Shown one piece after another: positions 8,646 through 17,755 of a DNA stretch of 64,000 bases (position 1 is the stretch's first letter; each line of letters starts with the position of its first letter). Under the pieces are notes generated by a model, which did not search any database, was not told the DNA's origin, and saw only the letters and a program-made list of their open reading frames with translations. This DNA comes from an uncultured Oscillibacter sp. Its GTDB lineage: Bacteria; Bacillota; Clostridia; Oscillospirales; Oscillospiraceae. A program made the translations under genes and the position numbers. The stretch is from contig CATLJA010000002.1 in assembly GCA_949959305.1 (NCBI GenBank), positions 1-64,000 on the forward strand, given 5' to 3'.

Positions 8646-10255
8646 CAGGTGCCCTCCTGCTGGCCGCTCTCCCGGAAGGCGTTGAACCGGTACTCGCTGG
8701 GGGGCATCCCGGTCTGCTTCTTGAAGAGCTTGGAGAAGTAGCTGGGGGAGAGGTAGCCCACCCGGTAGCAGATGTCGTACAGGCGCACGTCCGGCTGCCG
8801 CAGCAGCTCCTTGGCGTGGCGGATGCGCTCCGCAGTCAGATACTCGTTGATGGTCAGGCCCGTGGACTGCTTGAAGAGCACGCACAGGTAGGTGGGCGTG
8901 AGATGGACCTGTCCGGCCAGACTGGTCACGGAAATCTGATCCATGTACTGCTGGTCAATGAGCCGCTTGATCTGCCCGATGAGGGCGCTGGTGCCGGGGT
9001 CCTGGTCCTCCCCCAGAAGCCGGGTGACCTCCGCCATGACCTGGAGGAGAAACCGCTCCTGCTCCACGTGGGACAGGCACCCCAGCCAGTGCTCCACCAG
9101 ACCCCGCTGGTTCCGGTAGGGGCTGTCCTCCCGGGTCCGCAGCCCGGGCATGGTCCGGGGCGGCAGGAGCAGCAGGCTGAGCATGAAGTTGTCCTGATCC
9201 TGCTCGGGCATGGAGCGGACGTAGGCGAAGGTGTGGCCCAGCACCGCCTCCACCTGGTCCGGCTGGCCGCTGAGGATGGCCTCGGGCAGCTGCTTCTCCG
9301 CGTACTCCCGGGCCGCCTTCAGGCTCTGGAGCTCCGGATATTTCTTCACCGCAATGGCTGTGTCCTCGGCCAGATAGTAGCAGTGCTCCAGGGCCTCGCA
9401 GGCCTCCTGGTAGGCCCCGGAGAAGGCGGACAGATCCGCCGGCTCGCTCAGGCCGATGACGGTCTCAAACCCCGTCTGCGCCAGAAAGCCCTCCTGAACG
9501 CACCGGGACACGTCCAGCATGTCCTGCTCGTAGTCCGTGGCCGCGCACTTGAGGATGATGATAAACTCGGAGTTCCGGTTCTTGAAGGTGAGGCTGCCGG
9601 ACTTGCCCTCCACGGCCCTGCTGCACACCCGCTCGCACTCCAGGGAACGGGCCAGCCGCTCCGGGCCGGAGAGGTTCCGGGCCACGTTCCACTTGTTGGC
9701 CAGCCGGATGACCATGCACACGTATTTGGCCGACGTGTCCAGATTCAGCCCCAGGTAGGACCGGCACACGGAGTCGTCCTCCCCGTCCAGCAGGGCCCGC
9801 AGGGTCCGCTCCCGGTGGAGGGGGGCCAGCCGGCGGATCTGCTCCTCCATGGCCTGGACCCGCCGCTTCTCCCGGCCCTGCTTGTCCAGCCGCTCCACCA
9901 CCCGGGAGATGGCGGCGGACAGCTCGTCCATGTCCACGGACTTGAGGATATAGTCGATGGCGCTGCTCTTCATGGCCTCCCGGAGGAACTGCACGTCTGC
10001 GTGGCCGCTGATGAACACGATCTGCACGGCGGGAAACTCGCTGCGCAGCTTCCTGGCCAGGGTGATGCCGTCCATATGGGGCGTCACCACGTCGGTGACC
10101 ACCAGCTCCACCGGATGCTCCCGGATATAGCGGTAGGCCTTCTCACAGTCGGGGAACTCCGCCGCCACGCTGACGCCGTGGCGCTCCCAGTCAAAGTGGC
10201 TGCGCAGCCCGGTCCGGACGGCCTCCTCGTCGTCGATGATAATAGCTCGATACAT
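8645..10255 (-). CDS. YesN-type response regulator with AraC DNA-binding domain
   Basis: The protein has 536 aa. The receiver domain is at residues 1-120 (IIIDDEE acid pocket, VVTDVVTPHMDG phospho-acceptor region, lysine in YILKSVD). A long middle region of about 280 residues is typical of YesN proteins. The C-terminal AraC/XylS pair of helix-turn-helices is at about 430-530 (SVTSLAGQVHLTPTYL and VGYLSPSYFSKLFKKQTG). It is the DNA-binding partner of the kinase downstream. AGGAGG precedes the chosen start MYRAIIID. It is transcribed divergently from the dehydrogenase at 10432, whose operon is a plausible target. Confidence 0.9.
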   Translation of the reverse strand: MYRAIIIDDEEAVRTGLRSHFDWERHGVSVAAEFPDCEKAYRYIREHPVELVVTDVVTPHMDGITLARKLRSEFPAVQIVFISGHADVQFLREAMKSSAIDYILKSVDMDELSAAISRVVERLDKQGREKRRVQAMEEQIRRLAPLHRERTLRALLDGEDDSVCRSYLGLNLDTSAKYVCMVIRLANKWNVARNLSGPERLARSLECERVCSRAVEGKSGSLTFKNRNSEFIIILKCAATDYEQDMLDVSRCVQEGFLAQTGFETVIGLSEPADLSAFSGAYQEACEALEHCYYLAEDTAIAVKKYPELQSLKAAREYAEKQLPEAILSGQPDQVEAVLGHTFAYVRSMPEQDQDNFMLSLLLLPPRTMPGLRTREDSPYRNQRGLVEHWLGCLSHVEQERFLLQVMAEVTRLLGEDQDPGTSALIGQIKRLIDQQYMDQISVTSLAGQVHLTPTYLCVLFKQSTGLTINEYLTAERIRHAKELLRQPDVRLYDICYRVGYLSPSYFSKLFKKQTGMPPSEYRFNAFRESGQQEGT

Positions 10256-10301
10256 GGATACCTCCTGTTCTCCCATCCATTGAGCAAATACGATAAAACT
10301 T

Positions 10302-10329
10302 AGTATACTCAGCCGCAAAAATTTGTCAA
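10302..10329 (-). promoter_or_regulatory. Promoter of the two-component/epimerase operon
   Basis: On the minus strand TTGACA and TATACT are 16 bases apart, about 45 bases upstream of the regulator start. No equally good plus-strand promoter is visible for the divergent dehydrogenase, as expected of an activator-dependent promoter. Confidence 0.6.
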
Positions 10330-10431
10330 CACCAGCAAATTCCAGCGGCGCATCCCGCCTTTAAGATGTATCCCCGGACTCAAAGAGGGTCCCTTTGGCA
10401 TAAAAAATTTTTTGATACGGAGGAAAAAACA

Positions 10432-11505
10432 ATGGCAATTCCCGCGACAATGAAGGCCCTGGTGGCCTACGGCAACGGCGACTACCGCTTTGAGAGCGCC
10501 TATCCCACCCCCGCCTGCGGGCCTGACGACATCATCATCAAGACCGAGGGCTGCGGCATCTGCGCCGGGGATCTGAAGTGCATGCACGGCGCGGAGCGGT
10601 TCTGGGGCGGCCAGGGCGCCCCCTCCTGGGTGCGTCCCCCCTTCATCCCAGGCCACGAGTTCCTGGGCCGCGTGGTGGAGGTAGGGGAGAACGTGACGGA
10701 GTACCGGGTGGGCGATCGGCTCACCGCAGACCAGATCGTCCCCTGCGGCAAGTGCCGCTTCTGCAAGTCCGGCCGGTACTGGATGTGCCAGCCCCACGCC
10801 ACCTTCGGCTTCCAGAAGGAGAACAACGGCGGCATGGCCGAGTACGTCCGCTACCCCAAGACCGCCGTGCTCCACCGGGTCCCCGAGGACATGCCCCTGG
10901 ACAAGGCCCTGCTCATCGAGCCCTACGCCTGTGCCAAGCACTGCGTGGACCGGGCTCAAATCACCAACGAGGACGTGGTGGTCCTCTCCGGCGCGGGCAC
11001 CCTGGGCCTGGGCATGGTGACCTATGCCAGGATGCAGAACCCCGCCAGGCTCATTGTCCTGGACATGATGGACCAGCGGCTGGAGAAGGCCAGGGCCTTT
11101 GGCGCGGATCTGACCTGGAACCCCTCCAAGGTGAACGTGGTGGAGGAGATCATGAAGCTCACCGGCGGCTACGGCTGCGATATCTACATCGAGGCCACCG
11201 GCCACCCCTCCTCCGTCACCCAGGGCATGGACATGATCCGGAAGCTGGGCCGGTTTGTGGAGTTCTCTGTGTTCGGCGCGCCCACCACCCTGGACTGGTC
11301 CGTCATCGGCGACGGCAAGGAGCTGGACGTGCTGGGGTCCCATCTCTCCCCCTACTGCTACCCCTTTGTCATTGAGCACATCGCTGACGGCACGCTGAAG
11401 ACCGACGGCATGATCCGCTCCACCTTCCCCCTGGAGGACTGGGAGACCGCCTTCGACTACGCCACCGGAAAACACGGGGACTTCAAGGTGGCCTTCACCT
11501 TCTGA
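10432..11505 (+). CDS. Zinc-dependent dehydrogenase, erythritol/L-threitol dehydrogenase-like, copy 2
   Basis: The protein has 357 aa and is a medium-chain zinc dehydrogenase. Catalytic-zinc motifs (GICAGDLKCMHG and GHEFLG), the structural-zinc cluster (CGKCRFCKSGRYWMC) and the nucleotide fold (LSGAGTLGLG) are visible. The N-terminus and the GFQKENNGGMAEY stretch resemble proteins annotated as erythritol/L-threitol dehydrogenases, so a polyol or sugar alcohol is a reasonable substrate guess; this is inference. GGAGG precedes the chosen ATG. It is the first plus-strand gene after the two-component promoter region and is followed by the second short FAD oxidoreductase. Confidence 0.85.
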   Translation: MAIPATMKALVAYGNGDYRFESAYPTPACGPDDIIIKTEGCGICAGDLKCMHGAERFWGGQGAPSWVRPPFIPGHEFLGRVVEVGENVTEYRVGDRLTADQIVPCGKCRFCKSGRYWMCQPHATFGFQKENNGGMAEYVRYPKTAVLHRVPEDMPLDKALLIEPYACAKHCVDRAQITNEDVVVLSGAGTLGLGMVTYARMQNPARLIVLDMMDQRLEKARAFGADLTWNPSKVNVVEEIMKLTGGYGCDIYIEATGHPSSVTQGMDMIRKLGRFVEFSVFGAPTTLDWSVIGDGKELDVLGSHLSPYCYPFVIEHIADGTLKTDGMIRSTFPLEDWETAFDYATGKHGDFKVAFTF

Positions 11506-11545
11506 GGCACCACAAATTTGAGCCAGAAACCGAAAATTAGGAACA

Positions 11546-11574
11546 TTGACAGAGCGGAGCTGGTTTGATAGCAT
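11546..11574 (+). promoter_or_regulatory. Promoter before FAD oxidoreductase B
   Basis: TTGACA (11546) and TAGCAT (11569) are 17 bases apart in the 153-base gap. Nearby at 11513 is AAATT-TGA-GCCAGAA, like AAATT-ATAC-GCCAGAA in the control region at 4589; this could be a shared regulator site. Confidence 0.5.
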
Positions 11575-11658
11575 AAATATGTACAATCTGCCAATACAGT
11601 GTCCCGCGCAGACCGATTCCCCGCGGGATACGCTGGAATCCGGACGGAGGAGATTACA

Positions 11659-13062
11659 ATGAAGCTGGAAACGCTGCAATACGACGTGGCGGTGATCGGC
11701 GGCGGCCCCGGCGGCCTGCCGGCGGCCATCGCGGCGGCCCGTCAGGGGGCGAGGGTCCTCCTGGTGGAGAAAAACGGCTACCTGGGCGGCAACCTGACCA
11801 TCGGCCTGCCCCTGCTGGGTTATCTGGACAAGGACGGCAACCAGGTGATCCGGGGCATTGCCCAGGAGCTGGTGGACGCGCTGGCGGAGCGGGGGGCGTG
11901 CAGCCCCCACCACTGGTGCCCCATGCACGACTCCGTTACCATCTATGACGACGAGGTGTTCAAGGTGGTGGCCCTGGAGAAGTGCCTGGAGGCGGGGGTG
12001 GAGCTGCTGCTGCACACCCAGGTCATCGGGGCCAACGCGGAAAACGGCCGCCTGAAGTCCGTCACCCTCTTCGGCAAGGGCCGCCGGATGGAGCTGGAGG
12101 CCAGGGTGTTCATCGACGCCACCGGCGACGGGGACGTGGGCTACATGGCCGGGGCCCGGTTCGACATGGGGCAGGCCGGCACCGGCGCTCTCCAGCCCCC
12201 CACCCTCATGTGCACCGTGGAGGGGGTGGAGCTGGAAAAGACCATCGCCTACATCGAGGCCCACCCGGAGCAGATGGTCCTGGCCCCCACCGTCGAGACC
12301 TACCCGGGCTACGACGGCAGCTACCTCCGGTCCAACCCGGACCACCACGTGCTGGTGGGGTTCCGGAAGCTGTTTCTGGAGCTGAAGGACCGGGGCGAGC
12401 TGCCGGTGGACCGGGACACCATGATCTACATCGAGACCCTGACCCCGGGCCGGGTGAACCTGAACTGCACCCGCCACCTGGGCGTGGACGGCAGCGACGT
12501 GCGGGATCTGACCCGGGGGGAGATCGAGGGCCAGATGCAGAACCTGAAGCTCATCGAGGTGCTGCGCCGGCACGTGCCCGGCTTTGAGAACTGCCGGCTG
12601 GTGCGGCTGTATCCCTTCCTGGGCGTCCGGGAGAGCCGCCGCTTCCGCGGCGTGGAGACCCTCACCGAGGCAATGCTCCTGGAGGGCCGGATCGGTGAGG
12701 ACGCGGTGGGCCTGGGGTCCTACATCATCGACATCCACGACGGCGGCGGCAGCGGCACCATCGTCAAGAAGGTCCGGCCCTACGGCCTGCCCTACGGCAT
12801 GTGCGTGTCCCGGGACGTGGACAACCTGATGTTCAGCGGCCGGTGCGCGTCCATGGACGCGGTGGCCCTGTCCTCCTGCCGGGTGATGCCGCCGCTGATG
12901 GCCATGGGCCAGGGGGCCGGCGTGGGCGCGGCCCTGGCGGTCCGGAAGGGCGTGGACCCGGGACAGGTGGACGTGGGGGAGATCCGGGCGGTCCTCCGGG
13001 CGGACGGCGTGATGCTGGAGCCCAGTCCGGAGGCCAGGGAGATGACCTTCCCCGGGGCGTGA
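11659..13062 (+). CDS. FAD-dependent oxidoreductase, short form, copy B
   Basis: The protein has 467 aa and is a paralogue of the gene at 4641. It has the FAD-binding start [50 protein letters not shown], and the C-terminal [19 protein letters not shown] with a GQGAGVGAA helix. It is presumed a soluble flavoprotein acting on a carbohydrate-related substrate; no substrate can be named. GGAGGAG lies upstream of the chosen ATG. It lies between dehydrogenase copy 2 and two further genes, with an 11-base gap to the next, indicating one transcript. Confidence 0.85.
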   Translation: MKLETLQYDVAVIGGGPGGLPAAIAAARQGARVLLVEKNGYLGGNLTIGLPLLGYLDKDGNQVIRGIAQELVDALAERGACSPHHWCPMHDSVTIYDDEVFKVVALEKCLEAGVELLLHTQVIGANAENGRLKSVTLFGKGRRMELEARVFIDATGDGDVGYMAGARFDMGQAGTGALQPPTLMCTVEGVELEKTIAYIEAHPEQMVLAPTVETYPGYDGSYLRSNPDHHVLVGFRKLFLELKDRGELPVDRDTMIYIETLTPGRVNLNCTRHLGVDGSDVRDLTRGEIEGQMQNLKLIEVLRRHVPGFENCRLVRLYPFLGVRESRRFRGVETLTEAMLLEGRIGEDAVGLGSYIIDIHDGGGSGTIVKKVRPYGLPYGMCVSRDVDNLMFSGRCASMDAVALSSCRVMPPLMAMGQGAGVGAALAVRKGVDPGQVDVGEIRAVLRADGVMLEPSPEAREMTFPGA

Positions 13063-13073
13063 GAGAAGGAACC

Positions 13074-13559
13074 GTGATTACCATCAAATGGACCGCCTCC
13101 GGCTATGCCTACCGGATGGGTGAGCTGCGGCCGGGCCACGGACAGTACATTGACCGGCTCTACCAGTTCGCCCACGTGCCCGAGGACCTGTACGGCTGCC
13201 CCCACATCATGACCCGGGGGGACGACAAGATGCTCCCCGAGGACCAGACCTGCTTCTCCATTGAGACAGACGGGCCCTGTGAGGTCTACGTCCTCTACCC
13301 GGACAAGCAGCCCGTCCTCCCCGGGTGGCTGGAGGCGTACCAGCGGGTGCGGAAAAACGTGACCCGCATGGACTCCCACCCCGACACCCTCAAGGGGTAC
13401 TTCTCCCTGTACAGACGGTCCTTCCCGGCGGGGGAGATCCTCTTTTACGGCAGCTCCCCCCGGGCCATGCTGGCGGAGGACTGGTATGTGGAGACCACAG
13501 GCACCAACTACTGCATGTATTCCGTGTGCGTCCGGGAGAGCCGGACAGCCGCGATGTGA
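13074..13559 (+). CDS. Small conserved-looking protein of unknown function
   Basis: The protein has 161 aa with a GTG start preceded by AGAAGGA; the ORF track extends it far upstream into gene B. I do not recognise the family. It is rich in aromatic residues, has no signal peptide or membrane segment, and contains YQFAHVPEDLYGCPHI and EVYVLYPDKQPVLPGWL. The latter pattern is reminiscent of beta-sandwich accessory domains in glycan-active enzymes, but this is only an impression. Its position between short and long FAD oxidoreductases, on the same transcript, suggests a partner role such as substrate binding. Confidence 0.65.
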   Translation: MITIKWTASGYAYRMGELRPGHGQYIDRLYQFAHVPEDLYGCPHIMTRGDDKMLPEDQTCFSIETDGPCEVYVLYPDKQPVLPGWLEAYQRVRKNVTRMDSHPDTLKGYFSLYRRSFPAGEILFYGSSPRAMLAEDWYVETTGTNYCMYSVCVRESRTAAM

Positions 13560-13594
13560 CCGGCGGCCCGGCCGCCGGGAAAGAGAGGACAGCT

Positions 13595-15502
13595 ATGGAA
13601 CGATTTATTCAGGAGACGCCGGTACCCTCCCAGAACCCGCCCGTCCTGCACAGCTATGACGTGGTGGTCATCGGCGGCGGCATGAGCGGACTGTGCGCGG
13701 CCATCGCCTCCGCCCGGCAGGGGGCCAGCACGGTGCTGGTCCAGGACCGGGGGGTGTTCGGCGGCAACGCCAGCTCCGAGATGCGCATGCACATCTCCGG
13801 CGCGTCCTGCCACTGGGGCAAGAAGAACGCCTCCGAGACCGGCATCCTCATGGAGCTCCAGCTGGAGAACAAGTATCTCAACGACAGCTACAACTACTCC
13901 ATCTGGGACGGGGTCCTCTGGTCCGCCGCCCTGGAGACAAAAAACCTGACCGTCTTCATGAACACCACCATGGAGCGGGTCCACTCCGACGGGAAGGCGA
14001 TCCAGGGTGTGGACTGCTACCAGATGACCACCGAGCGCCGGCTGCGGCTGGTGGGGGACGTCTACCTGGACTGCACCGGCAACGGTACACTGGGCTACTT
14101 CGCCGGCGCGGCCTACGCCATTGGCCGGGAGGGCCGGGCGGCCTACGGCGAGAAGGACGCGCCGGAGGTCCCCGACGGCGAGACCATGGGCAACACCATC
14201 TACTTTGTGGCCGAGGACCGGGGCCGCCCGGTGAAGTTCACCAAGCCCTCCTGGGCCTACACCTTCGACGAGAGCGACTTCGTCCACCGCTACCACGGGG
14301 ACATCGTGGTCTACCACGACGCGGACGACGTGGTGGTGCTCAAGCCCGGCGAGGACTACGCGGACCACGCGGACCAGCTGGTGGAGAAGTACGACGTGAA
14401 GTCCGGCTACTGGTGGATCGAGCTGGGGGGCGACTGGAAGGACATTATCGGGCAGGCGGAGGAGATCCGCTGGGAGCTCTACCGCACCATCTACGGCGTG
14501 TGGGACCACATCAAGAACGGTGGGGACCACGGGGCGGAGAACTACGAGCTGGTGTGGGTGGGCAACCTGCCCGGCACCCGGGAGAGCCGCCGCCTGCTGG
14601 GGGACCACATCCTCACGGAGCAGGAGATCCTGGCCAACGCCCGGCATCCGGACGCGGTGGCCTACGGCGGCTGGCCCATGGACGAGCACGTGGCCCCGGG
14701 GTTCCGGGCCAAGGGGGCCATCCCCTCCCGGGTGCGCAGCTTCCCGGGACTGTACACCATCCCCTACGGCTGCTACTGCTCCGCCAATATCTCCAATCTG
14801 ATGATGGCCGGGCGGAACATCAGCGCCTCCAAGCTGGCCATGGGCTCCACCCGGGTGATGGCCACCTGCGCCGTGGGCGGCGAGGCCGCCGGCACCGCCG
14901 CCGCCATGGCCTCCCGGCTGGGTCTCACCCCCCGGGCCTTCGGCCAGACCCACATGGCGGAGCTCCAGCAGGAGCTGCTGAAAAACGACTGCTACATCCC
15001 CGGCCTGCGCAATCAGGACCCGGAGGATCTGGCCCCCAGGGCCCGGGTCTCCGCCTCCTCCCAGCAGCCGGGCTATGAGGCCGGTCAGGTCCTCAGCGGC
15101 ATCGCCCGCACGGAGGAGGGGGGAGAGGTCAACCTCTGGCGCTCCCAGGCCATGGGACCGGAGGGGGAGCGGCTGCGGCTGGACTGGAGCGAGCCTGTCT
15201 CCATCGGCCAGGTCCGGCTGACCCTGGACCCGGACCTCTCCGAGGAGCGGTGCATCTCCGTGTCCAAGGCGTTTCTGGACAAGGAGCCGGTGGGCGTGCC
15301 GGTCACGCTGCTGCGGGACTACACCCTCACCGCCTACCGGGAGGGCAAGGCCGTCTGGAGCCGGCGGGTGGAGGGCAACTACCAGCGCCTGAACGTGCTG
15401 GATCTGCCCCAGGCGGTGGAGGCCGACTGTCTGGAGCTCCATGTCCAGGCCACCAACGGCTGCCCGGAGGCCCGGGTGTTCGAGGTGCGGGTCTACGGGT
15501 AG
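13595..15502 (+). CDS. FAD-dependent oxidoreductase, long form, copy C
   Basis: The protein has 635 aa. The FAD domain begins YDVVVIGGGMSGLCAA, then FGGNASSEMRMHISG, a motif shared with the other long copy at 22708. Later motifs are LDCTGNGTLGYFAG, GTRESRRLLGDH and NLMMAGRNISASKLAMGSTR. After about residue 480 comes an extra C-terminal domain, probably a beta-sandwich of discoidin type, ending ARVFEVRVYG. The start has an AGAGAGGA site; the ORF track extends further upstream. It is likely a flavoenzyme acting on a larger or glycosylated substrate held by the C-terminal domain; that role is inference. It is the last gene before a strong hairpin. Confidence 0.83.
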   Translation: MERFIQETPVPSQNPPVLHSYDVVVIGGGMSGLCAAIASARQGASTVLVQDRGVFGGNASSEMRMHISGASCHWGKKNASETGILMELQLENKYLNDSYNYSIWDGVLWSAALETKNLTVFMNTTMERVHSDGKAIQGVDCYQMTTERRLRLVGDVYLDCTGNGTLGYFAGAAYAIGREGRAAYGEKDAPEVPDGETMGNTIYFVAEDRGRPVKFTKPSWAYTFDESDFVHRYHGDIVVYHDADDVVVLKPGEDYADHADQLVEKYDVKSGYWWIELGGDWKDIIGQAEEIRWELYRTIYGVWDHIKNGGDHGAENYELVWVGNLPGTRESRRLLGDHILTEQEILANARHPDAVAYGGWPMDEHVAPGFRAKGAIPSRVRSFPGLYTIPYGCYCSANISNLMMAGRNISASKLAMGSTRVMATCAVGGEAAGTAAAMASRLGLTPRAFGQTHMAELQQELLKNDCYIPGLRNQDPEDLAPRARVSASSQQPGYEAGQVLSGIARTEEGGEVNLWRSQAMGPEGERLRLDWSEPVSIGQVRLTLDPDLSEERCISVSKAFLDKEPVGVPVTLLRDYTLTAYREGKAVWSRRVEGNYQRLNVLDLPQAVEADCLELHVQATNGCPEARVFEVRVYG

Positions 15503-15571
15503 ACGGACAAAAACGTTCTGCTTTGCCTCTGTTTCAGCCTGTTTTCCGGGCTTTTGTGATCGGCTCATTCA

Positions 15572-15621
15572 CCCCGGAGGGGACCGGCGCGGGTACTGCT
15601 CCCGCCCGGTCCCCTCCGGGG
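15572..15621 (+). terminator. Large hairpin after the long FAD gene
   Basis: A 16-bp stem (CCCCGGAGGGGACCGG and its complement) carries a further GCGGG/CCCGC inner stem. It is followed by ATTATGTG rather than a T run, so termination may be partial, or it may protect the upstream transcript. Confidence 0.55.
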
Positions 15622-15644
15622 ATTATGTGTATATTGCATAAAAA

Positions 15645-15673
15645 TTGTCTCCAATTTTCTACAGATATATTAT
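15645..15673 (+). promoter_or_regulatory. Promoter of the ABC importer operon
   Basis: TTGTCT and TATTAT are 17 bases apart, followed by a leader of about 120 bases before the permease. The AT-rich stretch stands out in this GC-rich region. Confidence 0.5.
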
Positions 15674-15796
15674 TATTCCACAAAAAAGAACATCGGATTG
15701 AAAAAACGGAATATTTACGCGGCCTGCTTTTGGTGATACCATAAGCTCATAAAACAGGAAAGCGTAAGACGCTCTCCGAAGGAAAGGAGAGACCCC

Positions 15797-16783
15797 ATGA
15801 AAACACCTCCCGCCACCGCACTGACCGGCAGAGCGTCCCCCGGCGCCGTACTGGCGAAAAAGCTCACCAGCTTCGGGAACTATCTGCGCCAGCATTGGAC
15901 ACTGTATCTGATGCTGATCCCGGGCTTGTTCTTCCTCTTCATCTACAAGCTCCTGCCCCTCTACGGCCTGCAGATCGCCTTCAAGGACTACAAGATCTTT
16001 GCCGCCGGGGACCCCTGGAGCGCCATCGCGGCCAGCGAATGGTGTGGCTTTGAGCACTTTGCCAAGCTCTTCGGCAGCTCCCAGTTTACCAAGGTGCTGA
16101 CCAACACCCTGGTCATCAACGGGCTGAAAATCCTCTGGCTGTTCCCCATCCCTATCATCTGCGCCATCCTGCTCAACGAGATTCGCCAGAAGATCTACCA
16201 GAAGCTGTGCCAGACCCTGATCTATGTGCCCTACTTCTTCTCCTGGGTGCTGATCTTCGGCATTTTCTACTCCCTGCTGGGGTCCTACGGCATTGTCAAC
16301 AACATCATCGCCTCTCTGGGCGGCAGCCGGGTGGGCTTTTTCAGCGATCAGAGCGTCTTTCGCAGCGTCCTGGTGTTCACCGAGGGCTGGAAGGAGATCG
16401 GCTACAACACCATTATCTATCTGGCGGCCATCACCGGCATCGACGTCACCCTCTACGAGGCGGCCCGCATGGACGGGGCCAACAAGTTCAAGCAGATCTG
16501 GCACATCACCATGCCCGGCCTTCTGCCCACCATCGTCCTCATGCTCATCATGAAGGTGGGATACATCCTGACCACCGGCTTCGAGCAGATCCTGGTGTTC
16601 TACAGCCCGGCGGTTTACGACGTGGCGGATATCATCGAAACCTATGTCTACCGCATCGGCATGGGCCAGGCGGATTTCTCCCTGGCCACGGCCCTGGGCC
16701 TGTTCAACGCGGTGGTGGCCTTTGTTCTCATCGTGGGCGCCAATACCGTCAGCAAGAAGACGCTGGGCCGCAGCATCTGGTAA
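15797..16783 (+). CDS. Sugar ABC transporter permease, LplB type
   Basis: The protein has 328 aa and is an inner membrane subunit of a carbohydrate ABC importer. A cytoplasmic N-terminus is followed by about six membrane segments starting with YLMLIPGLFFLFIYKLLPLYG. The EAA loop that docks the ATPase is clear (EAARMDGANKFKQIWHITMPG). AAAGGAG sits well before the ATG. It forms a heterodimer with the permease encoded next. No ATPase gene is nearby, so a shared MsmK/UgpC-type ATPase encoded elsewhere is expected. Its place between oxidoreductase modules suggests it imports their substrate. Confidence 0.9.
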   Translation: MKTPPATALTGRASPGAVLAKKLTSFGNYLRQHWTLYLMLIPGLFFLFIYKLLPLYGLQIAFKDYKIFAAGDPWSAIAASEWCGFEHFAKLFGSSQFTKVLTNTLVINGLKILWLFPIPIICAILLNEIRQKIYQKLCQTLIYVPYFFSWVLIFGIFYSLLGSYGIVNNIIASLGGSRVGFFSDQSVFRSVLVFTEGWKEIGYNTIIYLAAITGIDVTLYEAARMDGANKFKQIWHITMPGLLPTIVLMLIMKVGYILTTGFEQILVFYSPAVYDVADIIETYVYRIGMGQADFSLATALGLFNAVVAFVLIVGANTVSKKTLGRSIW

Positions 16784-16795
16784 GGAGGATGTGAG

Positions 16796-17692
16796 ATGAA
16801 GAAAAAGAAAAGCACCGGCATCGCCCTGGACGCCAGCGAAAAGTTCGTCTCCGGCCTTGCCTACGTCCTCATGACCCTCTTCGCCCTGTGCGCCATCCTC
16901 CCCTGCCTCCACGTGGTCAGCAAGGCCTTCAGCAAGGGCACCTACGTCACAGCAGGTCTGGTGAACTTCTGGCCCAAGGGCTTCCAGCTGGAGACCATCC
17001 AGTACATCCTCTTTCAGACAGACTTCTTCAACGCCCTGAAAAACACCCTCATCGTCACCGGCGTGGGCACCCTCATCAGCCTCTTCACCAGCATCACCAC
17101 CGCCTACCCCCTCTCCAAGCCCGCCTTCCGGGGCCGGAAGGTCATCACGCTGCTGTACGTGTTCAGCATGGTGTTTTTCGGCGGTATGATCCCCGCCTAC
17201 ATGGTGGTGCGGATGCTGGGCATCCTGGACACCTACGCGGCCATGATCCTGCCCTTTGCCATTGTGCAGTTCAATATGTTCATTGTGAAGAACTACTTCG
17301 AGGGCCTGCCGGAGATCATCGAGGAGTCCGCCCGCATCGACGGAGCCGGGGATCTGCGCATTCTGGTGTCCATCGTCTGCCCCATGTCCACCCCCGTCAT
17401 CGCCACGGTGGCCCTGCTCTACGCCATCAACTACTGGAACAACTACTTCCACGCCATGATGTATACCCAGTCCCCCTCCATGCAGACACTACAGGTATAC
17501 CTCTACAACCTGATCCAGAGCGGCTCCGGCTACCTGGAGAACATGGCCGGCGGCACCCTGACCACCAACATCACCCCCGAGGGGCTGACGGCGGCGGCGG
17601 TCACCCTGTCCATCATCCCCATCATCGCCCTCTACCCCTTTGTCCAGCGCTTCCTCATCAAGGGCATCACCATCGGCTCCGTGAAGGGCTGA
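16796..17692 (+). CDS. Carbohydrate ABC transporter permease, YtcP type
   Basis: The protein has 298 aa and is the second membrane subunit. About six membrane segments are present and the EAA loop reads EESARIDGAGDLRILVSIVCP. AAGGAGG precedes the ATG and the gap from the first permease is 12 bases. Proteins of the LplB/YtcP pair typically import oligosaccharides or glycosides together with a large lipoprotein, here encoded next. Confidence 0.9.
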   Translation: MKKKKSTGIALDASEKFVSGLAYVLMTLFALCAILPCLHVVSKAFSKGTYVTAGLVNFWPKGFQLETIQYILFQTDFFNALKNTLIVTGVGTLISLFTSITTAYPLSKPAFRGRKVITLLYVFSMVFFGGMIPAYMVVRMLGILDTYAAMILPFAIVQFNMFIVKNYFEGLPEIIEESARIDGAGDLRILVSIVCPMSTPVIATVALLYAINYWNNYFHAMMYTQSPSMQTLQVYLYNLIQSGSGYLENMAGGTLTTNITPEGLTAAAVTLSIIPIIALYPFVQRFLIKGITIGSVKG

Positions 17693-17755
17693 CGCCTCGT
17701 CTTTTAACCGCCACATCCGGCGGAGAAGAAAATATATAAAAAGGAGAAACGAACC

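Noticed and set aside
10309-12738. 809-residue minus-strand ORF
   Set aside because: Shadow of the dehydrogenase and FAD oxidoreductase B; spans the divergent promoter and shows the same artificial composition.
15659-17452. 597-residue minus-strand ORF
   Set aside because: Antisense of two clear ABC permease genes with strong membrane and EAA motifs.
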